A DNA stretch of 64,000 bases from Myxococcales bacterium (GTDB lineage: Bacteria; Myxococcota_A; Polyangia; Polyangiales; Polyangiaceae), in the NCBI GenBank assembly GCA_016703425.1, contig JADJCA010000015.1, positions 62,001 to 126,000 of the forward strand, given 5' to 3'. The notes beneath the pieces are model-generated. The model had not been told where the DNA came from. It did not search any database and saw only the letters and a program-made list of their open reading frames with translations. The position numbers were made by a program, and so were the translations under genes. Below are positions 15,806 through 24,461 of this stretch, piece after piece. Position 1 is the first letter of the stretch; every line of letters begins with the position of its first letter.

Positions 15806-18800
15806 CGGAAGATCTTTCCTTTGAGTTGCGAAAGAAGGCCTCCCCTCGGCGCCTCGGCCTTCGGCGTCGTGGGTGGTCGCGGCGCGACCTTGGGCTCGCT
15901 CGACGCCGCCGACCCCGCGTCGGTGACGCCATCGGCGACGCCGAACCCCTTCGCGAGCTGCTCGAGCGTGAGCAACAAGAGGTCGCGCGGGTTCAGGCGA
16001 TGCCCGAGCTCCGTCTCGACGCGCGCGATGACGACCATCGAAAGCAGCGAGTGCCCACCTAGCTCGAAGAAGTTGTCGGTCGCCGCCACACTCTCCGTCG
16101 CGAGCACCTCTCGCCAAATGCGCGCCAGCGAGAGCTCGCTCGGCGAAGACGGCGCCCTCGCATCTTCGCGCTTCGCCACCCCGTCGGGCGGCGGAAGCGC
16201 CTGCCTCGCGATCTTGCCGGCGGGCGTGAGTGGCAGCGCCGGCAACTCGACCACGTGCTGCGGAATCATGTACTCGGGGAGCTTCTTCCGGAGATGCTTG
16301 CGGACCTCGCTCGCCGTCAGAAGCTGATCTCTCTTGAGCACGAGGTAGGCCACCAGACGCGCGTCGCCGGGTCGGTCTTCACGAACGATCACCACAGACC
16401 GGTCCACGGCCTCATGTTCGGCCAAGACCGACTCGATCTCGCCAAGCTCGATGCGATAGCCGCGCACCTTGACCTGGTGGTCGACGCGCCGCTGGTAGAG
16501 CAGCGTGCCGTCGGCCCGCTGCGTCACGACGTCGCCGGTCTTGTACATCTTGCCGGGCCCCAACGCCGACGCCGCGCGGAACGGATCGGGCACGAAGCGC
16601 GCATCGGTGAGCGTCTGCCGGTTCTTGTAGCCGAGGCTCACGCCAAGGCCACCGATGCAAAGTTCGCCCGGCACACCGAGCGGCGTCGGCTGACCCAAAG
16701 GGTCGAGGACGTAGACGCTTGTGTTGTCGATGGGGCCGCCGATGCTGATGCGCGGATCGCTCGCGTCGAGCGGGGCGCAGGTCGACCAAATGGTCGTCTC
16801 CGTGGGGCCGTACATGTTCCAGATGGCCGAGGCGCGCTCGAAGAGCGGAGCCAAGAGATCGGCGGGGAACGCCTCGCCGCCGCACAGCACCTTGAACGGC
16901 TTCGCGCCGCGCCAGCCGGCCGCGATGAGCGCGCGCCAGGTGGCCGGCGTCGCCTGCATGATGGTCGCGCCGCTCGATTCGAGCAGGTCTCGCAGCTTGC
17001 GGCCGTTCTGCGCGACGTCGGCGCTCGCCACGACAACCTTCGCCCCGACCACGTGAGGCAAGAAGAGCTCGAGGCCCGCGATGTCGAAGGACAGCGTGGT
17101 CACCGCCACGAGCGTGTCGCTCGGAGCGATGCCCGGCTTCTTGGCCATCGACATGAGGAAGCTGACGAGCGCGCGGTGCGGGACCACGACGCCTTTGGGT
17201 ACGCCGGTGGAGCCCGACGTGTAGATGACGTAGGCCGCCTCATCGGTGGCGACGGTGGATTGTCCCTTGGGCAACGACCCCAGAAGGCGTTCGGCAGAGC
17301 ACGCGCCGATGGTCGCGGCGGCGCCGTCGACGCTGACGACGGTCGGCGGTGTACCGCCGCTGGGGATCGGCACGCGTGGCGCGAGGGCGTCGCTCGTCAC
17401 CACAATGCCAAGCTCCGAGTCCGACACCATGAGCAGGAGGCGGTCGACGGGGTATTCGGGATCGAGCGGCACGTAGGCGGCGCCGGCCTTGAGGATGGCG
17501 TAGAGCGTGACCACCATCTCGAGGGAGCGTTCGAGAAAGACGCCGACGAGCGTCCCCTGTTTGGCGCCGAGGTTGGCGAGATGCCGGGCGAGCCGGTTGG
17601 CGCGCGCGTCGAGCTCGCGAAACGTGAGGCGTTGGTCGCGAAATTGAAGCGCGATCGCGTCGGGCGTCTTGTCGGCCTGTCGTTCGTAGAGTTGATGCGC
17701 GCCCGAGACGTCGGGAAGCGTCGCGTCGGTCCCGTTCCACGCGGTCACGATCCGGTGTCGCTCTTCTTCCGTGAGCAACGGAAGCTCGGCGAGGGGGCTC
17801 TCAGCGCCGTCGGCGAGGGCGCCCAGGAGCACGCGAAGGCTCGCGAGCAGGCGCTCGATGAAGGCGTCATCAAAGAGCGCGGTGGGGTACTCGAAGGTGA
17901 TCCGAAGGCCCGTATCCGTGCGACTCACCCAAGCGCTGAGATCGTTGCGCGCAACCTTGGCGTGCACCGTCTCGCGGCGCGAGACGACGAAGGCCCGCGC
18001 CTCAGGCTTCGCGGGCGACGCCGAGAGCACGTCCTCGAACGCGAAGATCGTCTGATAGACCGGCGAACGGCTGAGATCGCGAGGGACACCCAGCTTGTCG
18101 ACGAGCTGCTCGAAGGGAACGTCTTGGTTCGCGTAGGCGCCGAGGCACGTCTCGCGAACGCGACGCACCAGCTCGCGAAAAGTTGGTGCGCCGGACAGAT
18201 CGATTCGGAGCGCCAACGTGTTGGCGAAGTAGCCGATGAGCTCCATCGTTTGACCGTGATTTCGGTTCGCGATGGGTGTGCCGATGACGACTTCGTCTTG
18301 GCCGGCGACGCGATGCAGCAGGGTGGCATACGCAGCAACGAGCACCATGAACAGCGTCGCGCCGTCGCGACGCCCGAGCGCGGCGAGCCGGTCGACGACG
18401 TCGGCCTCGACGTCGATGCGCGCAGTAGCGCCTTCCGTGGGTGCCCGCGGGCCGCGTTGTTCGGTCGTCGGCAGCTCGAGCACCGGGAGCGGCGCCGCCA
18501 GGTTGTTGAGCCAATGGTCGAGCTTCTTCGCTTGCTCCGGGTCGCGGCCGTCCGTCTGCCAGACGGCGTAGTCGGCGTATTGGAGCTCTAGCGCGGGAAG
18601 CCTCGGCTCTTCGCCGCGGAGCCGCGCCTCGTAACAGGCCGCGAGCTCTCGCTCGAAGACGTCCTGAGACCAGCCGTCGGTGACGACATGATGAGTGGTC
18701 ACGAGCAGGACGCTCCGCGTCGTCTCGAGGCGCACCAAGACCGCGCGAATGAGCGGGCCGCGCGCCAAGTCGAACGGCGCTCGCGCGTGTTCGGAGAGCA

Positions 18801-19332
18801 CCGCCTGGCAGCGCGCGTCCATCTCGTCGCGTGCCATCTCCGAGAGGTCGACGACGGGGATCTCCACGACGAACGGCGGGGCGATGTGCTGCACTGGCCC
18901 GCGCGGGCCCAGACGAAGAGTCGTGCGAAGGACCGCGTGCCGAGCCACCACGTCGGCGAGGGACGAGCGGAGCGCCGTCACGTCGAGGGCGTGGTCCACG
19001 AAGAAGGCGACGGGGACGTTGTAGACGGCGAGGCCGGGATCCAGCTGGTCGAGGTAGAAGAGCCGCCCTTGGCCGAAGGAGAGCGGCGCCTCGAAGGCTC
19101 CGCCGGCGGCAGGCGTAAGCGTCGCCTTCGCGATGGCGATGCTGGCTCGGGCAGTCCCGGCCTCGGCGCCGAGGCGCAAGAAGGCGAGGAGCTCGGGCTT
19201 TCGGCGCCGGATCTCGTCGCCAAGATCGTCGGTGATGGCGCCCTTGGGCGCGTTCACCAGGAGCTTGTCGCCTTCGGCGCGGAGCTCGATGCCGCGGTCG
19301 CGGAGGCGCGAGAGGAACGCGGCGACGCTCAA
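15802..19332 (-). CDS. NRPS, terminal module: TubC docking - C - A (Gly-like) - T
   Basis: Residues 1-58 form a TubC-type N-terminal docking domain (FLSRLRDRGIELRAEGDKLL). The condensation domain (about 80-500) has HHVVTDGWS; the adenylation domain (about 560-1040) has YTSGSTGVPKG, FDIAGLEL, NMYGPTETTIW and RGYRIELGE. The carrier site is FFELGGHSLL (about residue 1094). Reading the binding-pocket positions by eye gives DILQLGMIWK, close to reported glycine codes (DILQLGLIWK). There is no thioesterase or reductase after the carrier; the tail is a Pro/Ala-rich segment ending QLKGKIFR. The start overlaps the previous gene's stop (19329-19332). This is the last assembly-line module, so release must occur in trans or by another route. 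Confidence 0.9.
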   Translation of the reverse strand: MSVAAFLSRLRDRGIELRAEGDKLLVNAPKGAITDDLGDEIRRRKPELLAFLRLGAEAGTARASIAIAKATLTPAAGGAFEAPLSFGQGRLFYLDQLDPGLAVYNVPVAFFVDHALDVTALRSSLADVVARHAVLRTTLRLGPRGPVQHIAPPFVVEIPVVDLSEMARDEMDARCQAVLSEHARAPFDLARGPLIRAVLVRLETTRSVLLVTTHHVVTDGWSQDVFERELAACYEARLRGEEPRLPALELQYADYAVWQTDGRDPEQAKKLDHWLNNLAAPLPVLELPTTEQRGPRAPTEGATARIDVEADVVDRLAALGRRDGATLFMVLVAAYATLLHRVAGQDEVVIGTPIANRNHGQTMELIGYFANTLALRIDLSGAPTFRELVRRVRETCLGAYANQDVPFEQLVDKLGVPRDLSRSPVYQTIFAFEDVLSASPAKPEARAFVVSRRETVHAKVARNDLSAWVSRTDTGLRITFEYPTALFDDAFIERLLASLRVLLGALADGAESPLAELPLLTEEERHRIVTAWNGTDATLPDVSGAHQLYERQADKTPDAIALQFRDQRLTFRELDARANRLARHLANLGAKQGTLVGVFLERSLEMVVTLYAILKAGAAYVPLDPEYPVDRLLLMVSDSELGIVVTSDALAPRVPIPSGGTPPTVVSVDGAAATIGACSAERLLGSLPKGQSTVATDEAAYVIYTSGSTGVPKGVVVPHRALVSFLMSMAKKPGIAPSDTLVAVTTLSFDIAGLELFLPHVVGAKVVVASADVAQNGRKLRDLLESSGATIMQATPATWRALIAAGWRGAKPFKVLCGGEAFPADLLAPLFERASAIWNMYGPTETTIWSTCAPLDASDPRISIGGPIDNTSVYVLDPLGQPTPLGVPGELCIGGLGVSLGYKNRQTLTDARFVPDPFRAASALGPGKMYKTGDVVTQRADGTLLYQRRVDHQVKVRGYRIELGEIESVLAEHEAVDRSVVIVREDRPGDARLVAYLVLKRDQLLTASEVRKHLRKKLPEYMIPQHVVELPALPLTPAGKIARQALPPPDGVAKREDARAPSSPSELSLARIWREVLATESVAATDNFFELGGHSLLSMVVIARVETELGHRLNPRDLLLLTLEQLAKGFGVADGVTDAGSAASSEPKVAPRPPTTPKAEAPRGGLLSQLKGKIFR

Positions 19333-22300
19333 AACGCGACCTCTTCGCGCTCGCCTTGAGCGCCGGCGTCAGGCACGCGTTTTTGATAGACCATCGCGTC
19401 GATCTTTTGCGAGAGCGTCGCGACGGTTGGGGTCGTAAAGAGGCTGCTCAAGGACAGCTCGGCGACGCCGCAGGCCTCGCGCAATCGAACGATGATCTGA
19501 ATGCCGAGGAGCGAGTGCCCGCCGAGCTCGAAGAAGTCGCTCGTCGTGCTGACACGACTCAGGCCGAGGACCTCACACCAGACGTCCGCGACCTGCTTCT
19601 CCGTCTCGGTGCGGGGCGCCGAGAACTCGGCGGCCCCGCCGGTACGCGTTTCGCCAACGTCGAGGGCCAGGAGCGCCGCCGTGTCGACCTTGCCGTTGTG
19701 CGTGAGCGGTAGCGCGTCGAGCATCGTGATCCCTTGCGGGATCATGTATTCGGGGAGCCGCTCGCGGAGCGCCGCACGAAGCCCCTCGGCGAGCTTCCGC
19801 GCCGCCAGCTTCTTCGCAGGCTCGTTGGCCGACTCGAGCCACCACGTCGCCGACGGCGAAGCAGGCGGCGTGCGCCACTCCACTCGGACCGGCTCGCCGC
19901 CCGCCGGGCGAAGCGTGAAGACGGCCTCGAAGCGACCGGGACCGTCGAGGTCCGTCCACCGAAGCTCGACGTGGTAGCCAAGCTCGTCACCGAGAGCCCA
20001 GAGGGCCTCGGGATCAATCGAGCGATCGCTCGCGTCAGCGAGGAGCGCGCTCTTCAGGGTCGCCACGTCGGCAAGCTCGCGCTTCTCCGCCTCGCGTACG
20101 AGGTCTCGCGCGCGGAGATGTTGCGCGTTTCGCCAGTTCGGGATGTTTTTTACGGCGAAGATCGTCGGCTTCGACGACTCGAGGACGCGCCTCAGCTCTG
20201 CCGCCGAGCCCCAGCCTTCGCTCATGTAGTCGCGCCAAGTGACCGGGACGGCCTTGGGCCGCGGGCCGATCTCGAGCCAGACGTCGTAGTGGAAGCGCGT
20301 CGTCTCGTTTTGTAGGGTGCCGCGCCGCAGCTCCACACGAACAGCGCCGACGCGAGGGTTCTCCCGCGCGATCTCGAAGAAGAAGGCCGGGTCGATGACC
20401 AGCTCGTCCTCCGTCTGGACGCGCCTCTCGATGAGCTCCCGCAGATCCTTGGTCTTCGTGCTGGGCGCCGAGCGTTCGATCTGATCGAACGCGTGGTGCG
20501 CCTCGAGGAGCGCGTAGCTCTGCACGTCGCCGATGAAAACGCTGCCGGCCCCGCTCGCGTTAGCGCCGATGCTCCGGATGGCGCCTTCGAGGACGCGCTT
20601 CATGTACGCGCCGTCGGGGAAGTACTGGCACACGCTGTTGATGATGACCGAGTCGAAAGAGCCTTCGGTCACGCCGGCGAAGTCGGCGGCTTCACGCACC
20701 GCGACGCTCACGTTCTTGAGCGACTCGTACTTCGGCGTGCGCAAGAGCCGCTCGATTTCGCGAACGCCCCCCTCCGCATAGTCGGTGCCGAAGATGGTCC
20801 CGCAAAGCGGCGCGAGCCGCAGAAGCTCCGCTCCCGTGCCGCAGCCGATAGCCCAGACGCGCCCCAGCGGGAGCTTCGTCAGCCGCGCGAAGGTCGCGTC
20901 GAGGCCTTCTTTCACCTCGGCTTCGTAGCCCTTCTTGTCGGAGAGCTCGCGAAGGAGCACGAGGTCGTCGAGCTCCGCGTGCTCACCGCCGTTGCCGTTG
21001 GCTTTGATGGCTTGTGCACCGGCGGCGTAGAGCGCGTCCCACTTCTTACGCCAGGCTTCCTTCTGCTCCGTCGTCGCGCTCGGTTGGGTCTTGTCGTTCG
21101 AGGGCACGACGAAGGCCGCGAGGGTGCGGCTCTGGGCGTCTTTGCCGCGGGCCAAGACCACGGCGCGCTCCACGCCCGGCGCCATCTCGAGGTTCTTCTC
21201 GATTTCGCCGAGCTCGATGCGATACCCGCGGATCTTCACCTGGTGATCGGCGCGGCCGAGGTACTCGAGCTCGCCGTCGGCACGATGACGAGCCAGATCG
21301 CCCGTCTTGTACATGCGCGCGCCGGGAGCCCCGAAGGGGTCCGCGACGAAGCGCTCTGCCGTGAGCTCGGGTCGGTTCAAGTATCCGAGCGCGAGCTGAG
21401 GCCCCGCGATGTAGAGCTCTCCGGTCACGCCGATGGGCACCGGCGCGTGGCGGTCGTCCAGGATGTAGAGGCGCGTGCCCGGCGTGGGGCGACCGATGGC
21501 GATGGCGCCGCTGGTTGGCGACGCCGGCGATACCTGATGAATGCAGCAACCGACTGTCGCTTCGGTGGGGCCGTACTCATTCACGAGAACGACGTCGGGC
21601 GCGTGCGCACGGAATTCCGCCACGTGCGACGCCAGGAGCTGCTCACCGCCGATGACGTAGGTGCCGGCCGTCTTGGCGAGCGCCGACGACGGCAACTGCT
21701 CCGCGAGGATGCCGAGGTGCGCCGGGGTGAGCTTCACGACGCTGAAGCCGCCCGGCTCCTTGAGCGCGCGGCCGAGCGCTTCGACGTCGTCGCCCTCCGG
21801 CAAAAGGGTCACGGCCTTGCCGACGCAAAGCGGCCCGAAGAGCGACGTGACCGTGAGGTCAAAACCAATGGACGAATGGACCGGCGAGCCGGAGCCCGAC
21901 TCCATCCGGTAACGCGGGAGCGCCCACGACAAGTAGTGCTCGAGGGCGCGATGCGGAATCATGACGCCCTTCGGCTCGCCGGTAGAGCCCGACGTGTACA
22001 TGACGTACGCGACGGCATCCTCCGGAACAGCGCCTTCCGGCGGCGTCTTGGGCCGCTCGGCGATCTCTCCGGGCCAGGCGTCGACGACGACGGCGCGGAC
22101 ACCGGTCGGCAGCACCGATGCGCATTGCGTGTGCGTGAGCACCAAGTCCGCCGCCGAGTCGGCGAGCATGAACGCCATGCGCGCCGCCGGGAGCGCCGGG
22201 TCGAGCGGCACGTACGCGCCCCCGGCCTTCAAGACGCCCAAGAGCGCGACGAGCAGCTCCGGCGTCCTCGGCATGCACACGGCCACACAACGACCGAGCG

Positions 22301-24461
22301 TGACACCTCGAGTCGTCAGGTAGTGCGCCAGCTGATTCGCGCGCTCGTTGAGCTCGCGGTAGGTCATGGCCCGCGCGGCAGCGAGTCCACCAGCCACTGA
22401 CGGGCCCGCCGCCATCTGCACGGCGACGGCGTTGGGCTCCTTCTCCGCGGCCCTCTGCACCCATTCGGTGACGCGCTTGCCGGGCATCGGAGACGTCACC
22501 GCCTCGGCCTGGTTCCACTGCACCAAAATGCGCTCGCGTTCAGCCAGCGGGAGCAGCGGTAGATCCTGGCTCGGACGGCTTGCGTCGCTGACGGCCTCCT
22601 CCAAGAGGACCTTGTATTGATCGAGGCGCCGTCGCATCGTCTCGCGATCGAAGAGGTCGAGGTTGAAGGTGCACTGCACCTCGAGCCCGGCGTTCGACTC
22701 GACGACGTTGAAGAAGATGTCGAAGTTCTCGTAGCGGCGCGGGATCGAGCCTGCGGTGCACGCGAGATCGTGGAACTCGATGCCCAGCGAGTTGGGGTCC
22801 AAGTTGAACGCCACGCTCATGAGCGGCACGCGGCTCGGGTCGCGGGGAATCGCGAGCTTCTGGATCAACGTACCGAAGGCGAAGCTCTTGTGCTCAAAGG
22901 CGTCGAAGACCTTGCCGCGCACGTGCTTCACGTGGTCCGAAAACGGCGCCGCCTTGTCGAGGGCGATGCGGAGCGGCAGAAACTGCACGCAATGGCCAAC
23001 GAGGTCCCGACCTTCGATGTCCGACTGGCTCGCGAGCGAGAAGCCAACGACGACGTCGGACTGGCCCGAGAGGCGGCTCAAGAGGAGCTGAAAGCCCGCG
23101 AGCAGGCCCGCGAAGAGCGTCGCCCCTTGCGCACCAGCCATCTTCCGGAGCGCGTTGGTGAACGCTTGATCGAGCTTGAGCGAGATGCGATCGGCGGCGA
23201 ACGTCTTCACCGGCGGGCGCGGGCGATCGGTGGGGAGGTCGAGCACCGGCACGGGGCTGCCCTTGTATTCGGACACCCAGTAGTCCTCGGCGGCGCGCCG
23301 CTCTTCGCCCTTCGCGACGATCTTCATGTCGGCGATCCACTCGCTGTAGGGCATCGCGGGCACGAGGCCGTGCGGCTTGCCGCTGCACACCGACGCGTAG
23401 AGCTTGCCGAGGTCACGGCAGAGGACGCCGCAAGACCAGCCGTCGGCGATGAGGTGGTGCGCCGTGAGGATGACCGTGTGCTCTTCCTCGGCGAGCTTGA
23501 TGAGCTTGGCGCGGAACAGCGGACCGTTTTCGAGGTCGAACTCCTCGGTCACTTCCTTCTGGCGGAGCTGCTCGAGCTGCGCGTCGCGGTCGCTCGTGAG
23601 CGCGCTCAGGTCAAAGAGCGGGAGCGGCACCTCGTTGACGGGCATCACGCGCTGCGTCGTGCCGTCGTTGTTGGGCACGCAGCGGAGAGCTTCGTGACGC
23701 TTCACGAGCATCGTGACGGCGAGCTCGAGGGCCTTTCGATTGAGCTTGCCGCGAAGGTGCAGCGTGCTCGCCAAGTTGAAGGCGCAGGATGCGTCGCGCC
23801 CGAAGCGAGTCGCGAGCCAGATCTCCTGCTGGCCTTCGCTCATCGGCACGGAGACGGGCACACGGATGGGCGGCGTTCCGGGGAAGAGCTTCACCGCTTG
23901 GAGCGCTTCGATGCTCTCTCGGAAACCCCGCGCGATCTTGGCGAAGTCTTCGTCGGTGTGGGCCGTCGTGAAGAAGGCCGGGCGCCCCTCGTAGGTGAAA
24001 ATGCCGCGGTTGTGCAGGTGGTAGAAGAGGAGCTGCGAATAGTCCTGGAAGCTCGTGAACTTCAGGACAACGAAGCTCGCGAAGTGCTCCATCCACAAGG
24101 GCGCGCCGACCTCGTCGAAGTACGCGTTCATCTCGGCGGCGAAGGCGCGCGTCCGTGCGTTGAGCTTCTCCTGGAGCGCCGGGCCTTGCTCCTTCAGGTA
24201 CGTGAGCGTCGCGAAGGCCGAAGCCATGGCGAGCGGATGGCGCACGAAGGTCCCCGCGAACCAGGTCATGTCGGCCTCGGGCACCGACTGATCGCCGAAG
24301 CTCCACATGCCGCCATCGAGGGCGTCCATGTACTTCGCCTTGCCGGCGACGACGCCGATGGGCAAGCCTCCGCCGACGACCTTGCCGTAGGTCGCCAGGT
24401 CAGCGCGGATGCCCCAGAGCGCCTGCATGCCGCCCGGGTGCGACCGGAAGCCCGTCACCAT
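19329..24461 (-). CDS. C-terminal part of the PKS-NRPS hybrid: aminotransferase C-half - C - A (Asn-like) with embedded MT - T
   Basis: Residues 1-190 are the second half of a class III (GSA-type) aminotransferase, with the PLP lysine in ATYGKVVGGGLPIG (about residue 24). A condensation domain follows (about 205-640, HHLIADGWS), then an adenylation domain (about 680-1620) with YTSGSTGEPKG, FDLTVTSLF and NEYGPTEATVG. A methyltransferase (about 1130-1500, motif I AIGCGTGAELLRLAP) interrupts it between core motifs A8 and A9, the usual place of N-methyltransferases. The carrier site is FFELGGHSLLG (about 1649). The pocket reads DLTKVGEVGK, close to the Asn code DLTKLGEVGK. The ATG at 24461 is almost certainly internal: one extra A in the A4 run (24461-24464) separates it from the preceding gene. 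Confidence 0.88.
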   Translation of the reverse strand: MVTGFRSHPGGMQALWGIRADLATYGKVVGGGLPIGVVAGKAKYMDALDGGMWSFGDQSVPEADMTWFAGTFVRHPLAMASAFATLTYLKEQGPALQEKLNARTRAFAAEMNAYFDEVGAPLWMEHFASFVVLKFTSFQDYSQLLFYHLHNRGIFTYEGRPAFFTTAHTDEDFAKIARGFRESIEALQAVKLFPGTPPIRVPVSVPMSEGQQEIWLATRFGRDASCAFNLASTLHLRGKLNRKALELAVTMLVKRHEALRCVPNNDGTTQRVMPVNEVPLPLFDLSALTSDRDAQLEQLRQKEVTEEFDLENGPLFRAKLIKLAEEEHTVILTAHHLIADGWSCGVLCRDLGKLYASVCSGKPHGLVPAMPYSEWIADMKIVAKGEERRAAEDYWVSEYKGSPVPVLDLPTDRPRPPVKTFAADRISLKLDQAFTNALRKMAGAQGATLFAGLLAGFQLLLSRLSGQSDVVVGFSLASQSDIEGRDLVGHCVQFLPLRIALDKAAPFSDHVKHVRGKVFDAFEHKSFAFGTLIQKLAIPRDPSRVPLMSVAFNLDPNSLGIEFHDLACTAGSIPRRYENFDIFFNVVESNAGLEVQCTFNLDLFDRETMRRRLDQYKVLLEEAVSDASRPSQDLPLLPLAERERILVQWNQAEAVTSPMPGKRVTEWVQRAAEKEPNAVAVQMAAGPSVAGGLAAARAMTYRELNERANQLAHYLTTRGVTLGRCVAVCMPRTPELLVALLGVLKAGGAYVPLDPALPAARMAFMLADSAADLVLTHTQCASVLPTGVRAVVVDAWPGEIAERPKTPPEGAVPEDAVAYVMYTSGSTGEPKGVMIPHRALEHYLSWALPRYRMESGSGSPVHSSIGFDLTVTSLFGPLCVGKAVTLLPEGDDVEALGRALKEPGGFSVVKLTPAHLGILAEQLPSSALAKTAGTYVIGGEQLLASHVAEFRAHAPDVVLVNEYGPTEATVGCCIHQVSPASPTSGAIAIGRPTPGTRLYILDDRHAPVPIGVTGELYIAGPQLALGYLNRPELTAERFVADPFGAPGARMYKTGDLARHRADGELEYLGRADHQVKIRGYRIELGEIEKNLEMAPGVERAVVLARGKDAQSRTLAAFVVPSNDKTQPSATTEQKEAWRKKWDALYAAGAQAIKANGNGGEHAELDDLVLLRELSDKKGYEAEVKEGLDATFARLTKLPLGRVWAIGCGTGAELLRLAPLCGTIFGTDYAEGGVREIERLLRTPKYESLKNVSVAVREAADFAGVTEGSFDSVIINSVCQYFPDGAYMKRVLEGAIRSIGANASGAGSVFIGDVQSYALLEAHHAFDQIERSAPSTKTKDLRELIERRVQTEDELVIDPAFFFEIARENPRVGAVRVELRRGTLQNETTRFHYDVWLEIGPRPKAVPVTWRDYMSEGWGSAAELRRVLESSKPTIFAVKNIPNWRNAQHLRARDLVREAEKRELADVATLKSALLADASDRSIDPEALWALGDELGYHVELRWTDLDGPGRFEAVFTLRPAGGEPVRVEWRTPPASPSATWWLESANEPAKKLAARKLAEGLRAALRERLPEYMIPQGITMLDALPLTHNGKVDTAALLALDVGETRTGGAAEFSAPRTETEKQVADVWCEVLGLSRVSTTSDFFELGGHSLLGIQIIVRLREACGVAELSLSSLFTTPTVATLSQKIDAMVYQKRVPDAGAQGEREEVAF

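Noticed and set aside
16255..18591. A 778-codon plus-strand frame opposite the Gly-type NRPS
   Set aside because: It is antisense to conserved C and A domains and its composition (Arg/His/Asp/Glu-rich, no motifs) is that of a mirror frame in high-GC DNA.
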